DNA of 64,000 bases, taken from NCBI GenBank assembly GCA_022616435.1, contig JAKEET010000024.1:1-64000 (forward strand), written 5' to 3'. The translations under genes and the position numbers were made by a program. The notes beneath the pieces are model-generated. The model was not told the origin of the DNA and ran no database searches. It saw only the letters and a program-made list of their open reading frames with translations. This stretch comes from Gemmataceae bacterium (GTDB lineage: Bacteria; Planctomycetota; Planctomycetia; Gemmatales; Gemmataceae). The first letter of the stretch is position 1, and every line of letters starts with the position of its first letter. Below are positions 1-8,755 of the stretch, in pieces.

Positions 1-507
1 AAGGCCTGCTGGCGGCGGCCGACGACACCGGCTTCGTGGCGAACTATGGGAGGCGGGAGTTCCGGTCGTCGAGCAGCGATCCGTACGTGCAGTGGGTGGA
101 CAATGTGCTTCACAACAACGGCGAACCGCTGACGGCCGGCAGTCTGCCGTTGTATGGACTGGGCGGCAACTCGCGGGCGAGCGACGTCATCCCGCCGTGG
201 CTGGGGCAGATTGCGGATGAGGCGGCCGACGCGCTCATGCATTTCTATATTGCGTTGCCGTTCATCGTTGCGGGCGCGATGCTGCCGGTGGCATTTGCGC
301 CGCTTCTTGGCGCGGCCGAGGCGGGCGTCCAGGGCGCCGTGTTCGGCAGCGACAATCTGGCGCGCGACATGACCATGGGCTTCGTCGGCGGCGCCCATTT
401 CCTGATGGCCGACGGCTCCGTCCACTTTCCTCAGCTACAGCGCCGCCCCGATCCTGCCCGCGCTCGCCAGCCGCGCCGGCGGCGAACCCGCCGGCGGCGA
501 ACCCTGA
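1..507 (+). CDS. DUF1559 (H-X9-DG) protein, C-terminal part, apparent frameshift
   Basis: The left end of the window cuts this gene, so only about 170 C-terminal residues are visible. Residues before position 428 end in GAHFLMADGSVHF, which matches the H-X9-DG region near the end of planctomycetal DUF1559 (SBP_bac_10) proteins. These are pseudopilin-like proteins, usually with an N-terminal membrane helix, that occur in large paralogous sets. The expected tail then continues in a different frame: LSYSAAPILPALASRAGGE, then a duplicated PAGGEP, stopping at 505-507. The switch lies at 426-430, where one extra base in the ttt-c-ctc run would explain it. Without a shift the frame runs to 719 as an Arg-rich extension unlike the family. 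A hydrophobic stretch (ALPFIVAGAMLPVAFAPLLG) upstream of the motif is unusual. Whether this is a real mutation or a sequencing error cannot be decided here. Confidence 0.6.
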
Positions 508-518
508 CGAAGTGGCAC

Positions 519-777
519 GCGTGGCACTTTGGCAACTTGGACAGGACGCATCAAAGACGACCGTCTCCTGGTGTTCGCAACAACGCCCGACGCACCAACG
601 AGTTGCGCCGACGCGTGCCGTCGGCCGGTGTTCAGCGCCGGACTCAAAACTCGTCATTTCGAGGGATCGCCCCGAAGACAAAAAAAAACCGCCGAAGTCG
701 TTGCTGCACTGAGGGTTGAGCGGAAAAAACACTCAACTTCGATGCACATATCGTGGCAAGCCGGCGTTCTGGCATCC
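519..777 (+). repeat. Degenerate dispersed repeat, copy A
   Basis: The 400-bp gap between the DUF1559 gene and the next gene holds a sequence that recurs, diverged and in inverse orientation, at 32557-32807. Shared blocks include gcgtggca-(2-3 nt)-ttggcaac near 519-537, a middle block around 560-630 and ggcaag-ctggcgttctggcat-like sequence near 752-772. Conceptual translations of both copies share SQQ-PT-QRVA and WQAGVLA. No start, ribosome site or conserved frame argues for a gene, so I treat it as a non-coding repeat or a decayed element. Confidence 0.55.
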
Positions 778-907
778 ATCACGCGGCGTGGGGGACGATG
801 GGCTTGGGCACGCACCCTCGCCGGCAACAGGTTGCGGCTCGCATTCCGGCGCGCTGACGATACAATCACACGGCCGTTGCCGCGGTTTCGCAAGGGGGGG
901 GAGCAAC

Positions 908-3037
908 ATGCGTGCTTGCCGACACGGTTTCATCCTGATTCTCTGGTTCGCCGCGACCACCGTCCACGCCGCCGACTGGCTGCAGTTCCGCGGTCCGGGC
1001 GGGCAAGGCGTCAGCGACGAGCGGGGGTTGCCGCTGGAATGGTCGGCCGCCAAGAACGTGGTCTGGAAAACGCCGTTGCCCGGTCCGGGAACGTCGAGTC
1101 CGATCGTGGTCGGCAAACGCGTCTACCTGACGTGCTACTCGGGCTACGGGCAGGATGCCAAGGAGCCGGGCGAGATGAAGGACCTGAAGCGGCACTTCGT
1201 CTGTGTCGATCGGCTGACCGGCAAGATCCTGTGGACCAAGGTCTTCGACCCGATCTTGCCCGAACACGAGTACGCCGGCGAAGGGTCGTATCACGGCTAC
1301 GCGGCCAGCACGCCGGCCTCGGACGGCGAACGTCTGTACGTGTTCTTCGGCAAGTCGGGCGTGTTCTGCTTCGACCTCGACGGCAAGCAGCTCTGGCGGC
1401 AGACCGTCGGCAAGGGCATCAGCGGCTGGGGTTCGGGGGCGTCGCCGGTGCTCTACCAGGATCTGCTGATCGTGAACGCCAGCGTCGAAAGCGGCTCGCT
1501 GGTGGCGCTTGACAAGCTGACCGGGAAGGAGATCTGGAAAGCGTCCAAGATCAGCTCCGCCTGGAACACGCCGGTTTTCGTGACCCTGCCGTCCCCCCTG
1601 GGCGAGGGGGGAAAGAGGGGGGTGGAGCTGATCGTCAGCGTCGAGCCGCGGATCGTCGGCTTGAGCCCCGACAGCGGCAAGGAGCTGTGGCACGCCGACG
1701 GCGTCCATCGCTACGTGTGCCCGAGCGTGGTGGCCCATGACGGCGTCGTCTACGCGATCGGCGGCGGCCACACGTCGCTGGCGGTCAAGGCCGGCGGCGC
1801 GGGCGACGTGACCAAGACGCACGAACTCTGGAGGGGTAAGAAAGGCTCGAACGTGTCGTCGCCGATCTATCACGACGGCCATCTCTACTGGGCCAGCGAC
1901 AACGGCGGCATCGTCCACTGTCAGGAAGCCGCCACCGGCAAGTTCGTCTACAGCGAGCGCCTCGATCCGCCCGCCGGCCTCATCTATGCGTCGCCGGTGC
2001 TGGTTGACGGGAAGCTCTACTACGTCTCGCAGAAGAACGGCACGTACGTCGTCGCGGCCCAGCCGAAGTTCGCTCAACTGGCGCACAACGTCATCGACGG
2101 CGACAACAGCCGCACCAATGGATCGCTGGCCGTCGCGGACGGGCAGTTCTTCTTGCGTTCAGACCGGGCGCTCTATTGCCTCGCCCAGACGACGGCGCCG
2201 CCCAAGTCCATCGAACTGTGGCCCGACGGAGCGCCGGGCGAGAAGGGCGACTTCGGCGCGGAACGCGACACGACCAAGCCGAAGGACCGGTTGGTCGCCG
2301 GCAAGCGGGTGATCCGCCTCGGCAATGTCTCCAGGCCGACGATCAGCATCTTCCGCCCGGCCGCCGCGAAGGACACCGGCGCCGCGGTGCTCGTGTGTCC
2401 CGGCGGTGGCTACAACATCCTGGCGCTCGATCTGGAAGGGACCGAAGTCTGCGAATGGCTCAACTCGATCGGCGTCACCGGCGTGCTGTTGAAGTATCGC
2501 GTGCCCCGCCGGGCCGGATTGGAAAAGCACGCGGCCCCGCTCCAGGATGCCCAGCGCGCCCTGGGCATGCTCCGGCAGCAAGCGCCTGTCCTGGGCGTCG
2601 ATCCGAAGCGCATCGGCGTCCTGGGCTTTTCCGCCGGCGGCCATCTCGCGGCGGCGCTCAGCACCAACCACGCCGGCCGCACCTACCCGGCCAAGGACGA
2701 CGCCGACCTGGCCAGCTGCCGTCCGGACTTCGCGATCTTGATCTATCCCGGCTATCTCACGGTGAAGGAACAGAATGACAAGATCGCGCCCGAGCTGGCG
2801 ATCGACAAGAACACGCCGCCGACGTTCATCGTCATGACGCAGGACGACCCAGTCCGCGCGGAGAATGCGATCCTCTACGCCCTCGCCCTCAAGCGCGCGG
2901 GCGTGCCGGCGGAACTGCATCTCTATCCGGTCGGCGGCCACGGCTATGGCTTGCGCCGGACCGACCAAGCCGTGACCACCTGGCCCGACCGGGCGGCCGA
3001 CTGGCTGCGCGGCTCCGGTTGGCTGAAGAAGCGATGA
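908..3037 (+). CDS. Exported PQQ-type beta-propeller fused to alpha/beta-hydrolase (esterase)
   Basis: This 709-residue protein starts at ATG 908 behind a G-rich ribosome site (gggggggag). It begins with a signal peptide (RACRHGFILILWFAATTVHAA). Residues about 22-435 form PQQ_2-like propeller blades, with repeats such as DRLTGKILW, DKLTGKEIW and DSGKELW, and end in the usual LRSDRALYCLA. The last ~270 residues are a dienelactone-hydrolase/BD-FAE-like esterase. Visible features are an oxyanion-type CPGGGY, the nucleophile elbow GFSAGG, a likely acid in QDDPV and the catalytic His in GGHGYG. The esterase part starts with LWPDGAPG, a typical N-terminus of free-standing planctomycetal esterases, so this looks like a gene fusion. 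Residues near 228-236 (PSPLGEGGKRG) look like an inserted repeat. It probably acts outside the cytoplasm on an acylated polymer, but the substrate is unknown. Confidence 0.85.
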   Translation: MRACRHGFILILWFAATTVHAADWLQFRGPGGQGVSDERGLPLEWSAAKNVVWKTPLPGPGTSSPIVVGKRVYLTCYSGYGQDAKEPGEMKDLKRHFVCVDRLTGKILWTKVFDPILPEHEYAGEGSYHGYAASTPASDGERLYVFFGKSGVFCFDLDGKQLWRQTVGKGISGWGSGASPVLYQDLLIVNASVESGSLVALDKLTGKEIWKASKISSAWNTPVFVTLPSPLGEGGKRGVELIVSVEPRIVGLSPDSGKELWHADGVHRYVCPSVVAHDGVVYAIGGGHTSLAVKAGGAGDVTKTHELWRGKKGSNVSSPIYHDGHLYWASDNGGIVHCQEAATGKFVYSERLDPPAGLIYASPVLVDGKLYYVSQKNGTYVVAAQPKFAQLAHNVIDGDNSRTNGSLAVADGQFFLRSDRALYCLAQTTAPPKSIELWPDGAPGEKGDFGAERDTTKPKDRLVAGKRVIRLGNVSRPTISIFRPAAAKDTGAAVLVCPGGGYNILALDLEGTEVCEWLNSIGVTGVLLKYRVPRRAGLEKHAAPLQDAQRALGMLRQQAPVLGVDPKRIGVLGFSAGGHLAAALSTNHAGRTYPAKDDADLASCRPDFAILIYPGYLTVKEQNDKIAPELAIDKNTPPTFIVMTQDDPVRAENAILYALALKRAGVPAELHLYPVGGHGYGLRRTDQAVTTWPDRAADWLRGSGWLKKR

Positions 3038-3051
3038 CGTGATGGTGCAAC

Positions 3052-3103
3052 ATCCGAGCCTGAGCGCCAGCGAAGCGCCCTTTGCTGGCGCTCAGGCTCG
3101 GAT
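3052..3103. terminator. Perfect 20-bp hairpin between convergent genes
   Basis: The arms at 3052-3071 and 3084-3103 are exact reverse complements around a 12-nt loop. The hairpin sits 15 bp after the fusion gene's stop and 21 bp from the stop of the convergent surface-protein gene. A bidirectional terminator is the simplest reading, although there is no T-run. The arm sequence (gagcctgagcgccagc) resembles short REP-like repeats that I know from planctomycete genomes, so it may be a mobile REP used as a terminator. Confidence 0.55.
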
Positions 3104-3124
3104 TGCCGACGGGCACGCTGCGAT

Positions 3125-6100
3125 CTAATTGCCGCCCAGGCTGCCGGCGTTGAAGTCAACGACGATCGTCCGTTCCCGGGCCGCGTTGCGCAGCATGTCC
3201 AGCCCGAGGATGCGGCGCTGGGTCGGGCCGCTCCCGGCCAGGACCTCGGCCAGGCCGTCGCCGTCCAGGTCCAGGGCGCCGACGTGGACGCCGTCCCGGA
3301 AGGCCCTCGCGAAGATGAGTCGGTTCGCGAGGGACGCGTGCGGGGTGATGCGGCCCTGGGCGTCCACGAAGTCGATGCGTGTGCCGTCGATCACGCGAAC
3401 GCTGGGCTGCTGGCCGGCGCCTCCCCCGATGATGATGTCGGCGCGATTGTCGCCGTTGACGAAACCGGTCGCCAGCGAGACGCCGTTGTTCGAATCCGGC
3501 GGATACACGAAGAAGCTGCCGATCAACGCGGCCGGCTGGAATTGGGCCAGACCGGCGCCGTCGACGATCCTGATCGGCGCGGGGCCGCTGGCGGGGCCGA
3601 CGAGGACGTCGGCCCGGTCGTCGCCGTTGACGTCGCCCGCGGCCACGACCACGCCGCCGCGGAAGCCGGGGCGATAGGGGAGGAACGCGCCCAACAGCGC
3701 CGCGGGGGAGATGCGGCCGTCGCGCAGGCGGAGATGGCTGCGCGCCGCGTCAATGACCCTGACCCGTCCGGCGCCCGAGCCCTGGCCCGTGATGATGTCG
3801 TCGCGGCCGTCGCCGTTGACGTCGCCGGCGGCCACGGACACGCCGCCGGTGAACCCCTTCTGATACGCGAAGAACGAGCTCAAGAGCGCTGCGCCGGGGA
3901 CCGTACGGCTGGGCGACAGGCCGCCAAGCCTCGTGCCGTCGATGACCTTGACATGCGGACCGGCGCTCGGACCGGCGGCGACGATGATGTCCGAGACGCC
4001 GTCGCCGTTGACATCGCCCACCGCCACCCGCACGCCACCGGCGAAGTTGGCGCCAAACGCGAGGAAGCTCACGACCCTGGCCCCGGCGGAATTGTAGACG
4101 GTGACCCGCGACCCCTGGGCGGCGCCGACCGCGATGAAGGAAACCTGCGCGACGTGCGTCGTGGCGGTCGCGCTGTTGTTGCCGGACGTCGGATCGGTTG
4201 TCGTGCCGGACACGTTGACGGTGGTGGCGAGCGGAGCGTTCGCCGGCGCCTGGGCGTCGACGCGGACCACCAGAGTGAATACGGCTTCGGCGCCCGCCGC
4301 GAGCGTCGTCGCCGTGGCCCGGACGTTGCCCGTACCGCCCATCGCCGGCGTCGTCGGTGTGAACCCGGCCGGCGCGGCGAACGACACGAACGTCGTGTGC
4401 GCCGGCAGGCCGGCGACCAGCGCCACGCCCTGGGCGTCGCTGGGACCGTCGTTGCGCAACGTGATCGTGTAGGTGACGTTGCCGGTCACGTTCACCGGAT
4501 CGGGAGAGGCAACCTGGGTGACGGCGAGATCGGCCGACGTGTTCACCGTCGTCGTTTCCGTGCTCGAGTTGTCGCTTGGCGCCGAATCGGCGACCCCGGA
4601 CGGCTGAGTGACCGTGGCGGTGTTGGTCAACGTGCCGGTGGCGCTGGCGGCCACCGTCGCGGTGACCGTATAGGTGATGGTCGATCCGACCGGCAGGCTG
4701 ACGATGTCGTTGATGTCGCCGGTTCCGGCTCCCGCGTTGGAGGTGGCGCCGCCGGTCGCCACGCTGGTGAAGCTGACGCTGGTAAGCGTGGCCGGGAACG
4801 TATCAACAACCGCGACGCCGGCGACGCCAAGCGGACCGTTGTTGCTGACCACGATGTCATACGTGACCGTCGTGCCGGCGGTCACCGGATCGGGGGAATC
4901 GTCCTTGGTGATGGTCAGATCCACGGTGTTGCCCAACGTCTCGATCTCCTGGAAGTTGACCGGCTGGCGGTCGTCGAACGTGAAGCTGCCGCTCAAACCG
5001 CTGGCGCCGCTGCTGATGGTCAAGAAGGGGTTGGCGGTCCCCGTGGTCGTCACCGTCAGCGAGTCGCCGGTCGGCGGCGCCGGGTCGTCGGCCTCGATGT
5101 TGAACGCAGTGACGGCGCTCGGCGTGATCGTGAAGAGGTCGCTGGCGTCGGTCCCGGGACCGCCGTCGCGGCCGTTGAGGTTGGCCGTCGGCGGAGCGCC
5201 GAGCGTGTCGAACGTCGGGTCCGTGAAGTTGTCGCTGCCGTCGCCGCCGTTGACGGTGATCTGTATCGCGGGGTTGCGGTAATCGGTGATGACGGTCGTG
5301 CTCTGGCCGCGAATGCGGCTGATGCCGTCGCCGGCGATCCCATCGTCGGTGATCTGAATCATGTCCGAAGCGGCGGTGAACGTGAAGACGCGGTTGTCGG
5401 CGACCAGCTCATCGGTCACCCCGGCCGCGGCGCCGATGCCCGCGTAGCTGACCGTGCGCCCATCGACCGTGATCAGGCCGTCGCCCTGGATCGCGCCGAA
5501 GCTGTGCTCGATGGTGTCGGCCGTGAAGCCGCCGCCGTCCGCGAGAACCACGGCGTCGTTGCCGTCGATGCTGTGGATGGCCACACCGTTCACCGGGATG
5601 GCGGTGACGCCGTTGCCAAAGTCCAGGCGAAACTCGTTGGCGGATGTGCCGTCGGTCAGATCGACCTGGTCCACCAACATGAACTGGATCGAGCCGCCGC
5701 CGGAGCTGGTGAGCTGCGTGTCGGTCAGCGTGTAGCTGATGTCCGCGTTGCCGAAGAACGTGTCCCCATCGGCGCCGCCGTTGAAGCTGAAGCCGGTAGT
5801 GCTGCCCGGCGTCGCGTAGCTGGTGCTTTGCACGGTGAGCGAATCGGCCCCCGCGCCGGTGCTGACCGTGAAATCCACCAGGCCGGAGGCGACCAGGCCG
5901 GTGGCGTCGAGCGTGATTTGATCGTTCGGCAAAACGCCGTCGTTCGTGCCCGTGTCGAGGATGAACGCGGCGACGTCGAAGAAGGTCAGCGCCTCGAATC
6001 CGACGCCGCCCGACGTGCCGGAGATGCGGTTCTGGCCCGCCGCCGGACTGTCGATGGTCAGCACGTCGTCGCTGTTGGGCGTCGTGAGCGTGAAGCTGGC

Positions 6101-7669
6101 CATGTTGCTGACGGTCATCGGCTCCAGGCCGGTGAAGACGATCGTGCCCTTGCCGGCGATCTGCACGGTGCCGTCGCCGGGGGTGGCGGCGCTGGGGTTG
6201 TAGGCGCCGACGTCGCTGCCGTCGCCGATCACGTCGAGGCGGTCGCCGGGCGTGGCGGTCTGCGAATCGCCGTTGAAGGTGACGCCGTCGGTCGGGATGG
6301 GGTCGCCGTCGCTCAGGTCCACGGTCAGCGTGTCATCGCCGTCCATGCCGTTGAAGATGATCTCCAGCGCATCGACGAGCGGGGTGACGGGGCCGCTGTT
6401 GACCTGGTAGGCGGGACCGAGGACCGGATCGACGAACAGGCTGAACGTGTCATTGCCGGCGGTGCCGTCCACCACGATCACGTCCGGGCCGCGGAGCAGC
6501 ACCGAGACGTTGTCCGAGCCGTTGTTGGCGATGGCCAGGTCGGCGCGCGTGTCGATGTCGAGATTGCCGGCCGCGATGCCGTGCGGCGCCGTGCCGCCCG
6601 AGCTGGTGTTGAAGGCCGTTGCAAACGCGCCGCCGCCCAGGTTCGGCAAGACGCTGACATTGTTGCTGCCGGAGTTGGCGGTGACGATGTCGAGCCGGCT
6701 GTCGGGGGAGACATCCGCGATGGCCAACCCGACCGGGGCGGAACCCACCGCAAAGTTCGCGGCCGCGCCGAAGCTTCCGTCGCCGTTGCCCAGGAGGACG
6801 CTGACACTGTTCGAGCCGTTGTTCGCCACCGCGAGATCGAGGATGGTGTCGCCGTCGAGGTCCCCCGCGGCGATGCCGGCTGGACCGGCCCCGACGGCAA
6901 GCGAACCAGCGGGCGTCACGTCGCCCAGGGATTGGCCGAGGAACACGCCGACCGTGTCGCTGCCGGCATTGGTCACGGCCAGATCCGCGATGGTGTCGCC
7001 GTTGAAGTTGCCGGCCGCGATCTGTTGCGGCGCCGTGCCGCCGCTCGCCTGGGAGCTAATGACGGTGATGTCGGTGGCAGCGACGCCGAAGATCAGCGTG
7101 ATGGTATCGTCGCCGCTGTTGGCGACGGCAACGTCGAGATCGTCGTCGCCATCAAAATCGCCGACGGCGACGCCGACCGGCAGACTGCCGACGGTGAACG
7201 ATATCGAGGTGGGGAAGGCGCCCATGCCGTCGCCGAACAGCACGGTGACGCCGCCGGGGTCGGTGTGGTTGGTGACGACGATGTCGAGGTTGGTGTCTTC
7301 GTTGAAGTCGCCGACCGCGATCCCGGTCGGATTCGTGCCCGCAGGGACATCGAGGCGGCTCTCGAACGTGCCGTCGCCGGCGCCGAACAGCACGCTGACG
7401 TTGCCGGTGCCGGGGTTGGCCGTGGCGATGTCTAGGTGGGTGTCCTCGTTGAAGTCGCCGAGCACCGTGAATTGCGGCGCGGCGCCCGTGGGCAGCGCGA
7501 ACGGCGACCCGGTGGCCGGCGTGAAGCTGGGGGTGAGACGGTTTTCCAGGACCTCCACGGCCAGCGGTTGCCGGCGGCGAGGATTGCGACAGGCGTGTGT
7601 GCTCATGGGACCAACAGGTAGGCTGTGTACAGGGAATAAGCGCCGCCACCAACAAGATCGGCTGAACAT
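3125..7669 (-). CDS. Large surface protein: FG-GAP/VCBS repeats, two DUF11 domains
   Basis: This is a 1514-residue protein. I chose ATG 7669 because it has a GGAG six bases upstream and gives an N-terminus (SCWWRRLF) of the kind I recall in Gemmata surface proteins. ATG 7606 is the alternative. The first 50 residues end in VEVLENRLTPSF, the planctomycetal 'LExLExRxxPS' motif, and no classical signal peptide is visible. Next come FG-GAP/VCBS repeats with calcium-binding-like DFNEDTxLDI, DLDGDTILDL and DFDGDDDLDV loops, followed by a long Thr/Asp/Gly-rich beta region. Two DUF11-like domains follow (DLTITKDDSPDPVTAGTTV and DLAVTQVASPDPV). The C-terminal ~330 residues carry five more VCBS blades with DVNGDGxxDI. 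It is probably exported and calcium-stabilised, possibly adhesive. The role is inferred only from the architecture. Confidence 0.85.
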   Translation of the reverse strand: MFSRSCWWRRLFPVHSLPVGPMSTHACRNPRRRQPLAVEVLENRLTPSFTPATGSPFALPTGAAPQFTVLGDFNEDTHLDIATANPGTGNVSVLFGAGDGTFESRLDVPAGTNPTGIAVGDFNEDTNLDIVVTNHTDPGGVTVLFGDGMGAFPTSISFTVGSLPVGVAVGDFDGDDDLDVAVANSGDDTITLIFGVAATDITVISSQASGGTAPQQIAAGNFNGDTIADLAVTNAGSDTVGVFLGQSLGDVTPAGSLAVGAGPAGIAAGDLDGDTILDLAVANNGSNSVSVLLGNGDGSFGAAANFAVGSAPVGLAIADVSPDSRLDIVTANSGSNNVSVLPNLGGGAFATAFNTSSGGTAPHGIAAGNLDIDTRADLAIANNGSDNVSVLLRGPDVIVVDGTAGNDTFSLFVDPVLGPAYQVNSGPVTPLVDALEIIFNGMDGDDTLTVDLSDGDPIPTDGVTFNGDSQTATPGDRLDVIGDGSDVGAYNPSAATPGDGTVQIAGKGTIVFTGLEPMTVSNMASFTLTTPNSDDVLTIDSPAAGQNRISGTSGGVGFEALTFFDVAAFILDTGTNDGVLPNDQITLDATGLVASGLVDFTVSTGAGADSLTVQSTSYATPGSTTGFSFNGGADGDTFFGNADISYTLTDTQLTSSGGGSIQFMLVDQVDLTDGTSANEFRLDFGNGVTAIPVNGVAIHSIDGNDAVVLADGGGFTADTIEHSFGAIQGDGLITVDGRTVSYAGIGAAAGVTDELVADNRVFTFTAASDMIQITDDGIAGDGISRIRGQSTTVITDYRNPAIQITVNGGDGSDNFTDPTFDTLGAPPTANLNGRDGGPGTDASDLFTITPSAVTAFNIEADDPAPPTGDSLTVTTTGTANPFLTISSGASGLSGSFTFDDRQPVNFQEIETLGNTVDLTITKDDSPDPVTAGTTVTYDIVVSNNGPLGVAGVAVVDTFPATLTSVSFTSVATGGATSNAGAGTGDINDIVSLPVGSTITYTVTATVAASATGTLTNTATVTQPSGVADSAPSDNSSTETTTVNTSADLAVTQVASPDPVNVTGNVTYTITLRNDGPSDAQGVALVAGLPAHTTFVSFAAPAGFTPTTPAMGGTGNVRATATTLAAGAEAVFTLVVRVDAQAPANAPLATTVNVSGTTTDPTSGNNSATATTHVAQVSFIAVGAAQGSRVTVYNSAGARVVSFLAFGANFAGGVRVAVGDVNGDGVSDIIVAAGPSAGPHVKVIDGTRLGGLSPSRTVPGAALLSSFFAYQKGFTGGVSVAAGDVNGDGRDDIITGQGSGAGRVRVIDAARSHLRLRDGRISPAALLGAFLPYRPGFRGGVVVAAGDVNGDDRADVLVGPASGPAPIRIVDGAGLAQFQPAALIGSFFVYPPDSNNGVSLATGFVNGDNRADIIIGGGAGQQPSVRVIDGTRIDFVDAQGRITPHASLANRLIFARAFRDGVHVGALDLDGDGLAEVLAGSGPTQRRILGLDMLRNAARERTIVVDFNAGSLGGN

Positions 7670-7893
7670 GTCTGCTCCGTCAAAGGTGCGAAAACAAAAA
7701 GTGGGTAGAGAGTTGATCCTAGGGAGAACCGGGCTGCGGCACAACGAAAATCCCGCAAAGTTTGCCCATGTTCACTGTTGAGATCAGCAGCTGACCGGCA
7801 CGATGTGTTGCGGAGCCGAAGCCGCAAGGATTCGCTCGCAGATGTCGGTGAGCGGCAATTGCCGCCGCGACTCGACCACGAGGGCCGGCTGCC

Positions 7894-8695
7894 TCAGCGT
7901 TTCGGCTTCCGCCTATTGGCATTGGCATCTTTGGGTTTCCGGCGCAGTCTACGCAAATAGTTCTCGATTTCTTGCGCTGACAGTCCGCGCAGCCGCTCCT
8001 CCGGCGTCAATTTGTGCAGAACTTCCCGAGCCACTTCCTTTCGAAAATCGTCCATCGTGTATGGCATCGTCAGGCCCTCCCGCCGATACGCCGCAAACAG
8101 CTTGTTGACAAGTGTGCTGACATCCGCCGTCGGCAACTCATAGTGCTTCGCCCCGTATTGTACCCGATCATCCGCGGCGCTGAACAGGTGCAAGAGGGCA
8201 TTGTGTTCCGCCGTGGGAAGCTCGGCCGCCACGACGATGCGAATGACGTCGGTGCCACGGCGGCACAGGTACACGCCCGCTTGCACTGTCTCCGGCGGCA
8301 CCGCCGCGAATAAGTCGCGCGGCCTGCGTGAGCAGATCCCGAACAAGCCAAACGCCTGTTCCGGCAACAATTCGCGGCCGCTGACTTGCTTACGATAGTT
8401 GACGTAGTGGCCCGTCAACTCCTTGAGCCCAATCGTCGAGCGGCTCGCGAAACGACTTGAACGTGATGAGATTGTGATCGACGAACTGGTCGAGCCCGTC
8501 GGGCAACGGCCTGAGCACCGCGCCCGGCCCGCGGCGGACGACGATGATGTCGAGGAATTGCTGGCGGTGGGACAGGTCCTTCTCCAGCTCGACGACAAAC
8601 GGCGAGCCGGCGAGATGCTCGGTCAAGAGCAGGCCAAAGAGCCGATGCCAGTTGTGCGACGGCTCGGGCTTCGGCGCGTCCGCTGCTTTCGCCAC
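7894..8695 (-). pseudogene. Frameshifted planctomycete Rpn-like (PD-(D/E)XK-type) protein
   Basis: Two frames together encode one ~265-residue protein. From GTG 8695 (preceded by ggaggg) one frame gives HNWHRLFGLLLTEHLAG, VVELEKDLSHRQQFLDIIVV and ITFKSFREPLDDWA. At about 8424-8432 the match moves to another frame, KELTGHYVNYRKQVS, which runs to a stop at 7894 and ends with MPYTMDDFRKE and an Arg/Lys-rich tail. The combined sequence resembles a family abundant in Gemmata that I take to be related to Rpn/PD-(D/E)XK transposase-like proteins. That link is from memory. It lies 60 bp from a divergently transcribed PSD1 gene. One base lost or gained at the junction explains the break, so the protein is probably not made unless this is a sequencing error. 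Confidence 0.6.
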
Positions 8696-8755
8696 GCGTC
8701 CCTCCGCACGATACAATAAACCGCTGCCCGCCGAACGACAATCGGGTGCCGCTCC

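Noticed and set aside
3284-7435. Very long open frame on the plus strand opposite the FG-GAP protein
   Set aside because: The Gly/Asp-rich repeats of the real gene leave the opposite strand free of stops. The product is an Arg/Val/Asp/Gly-rich shadow with no domain.
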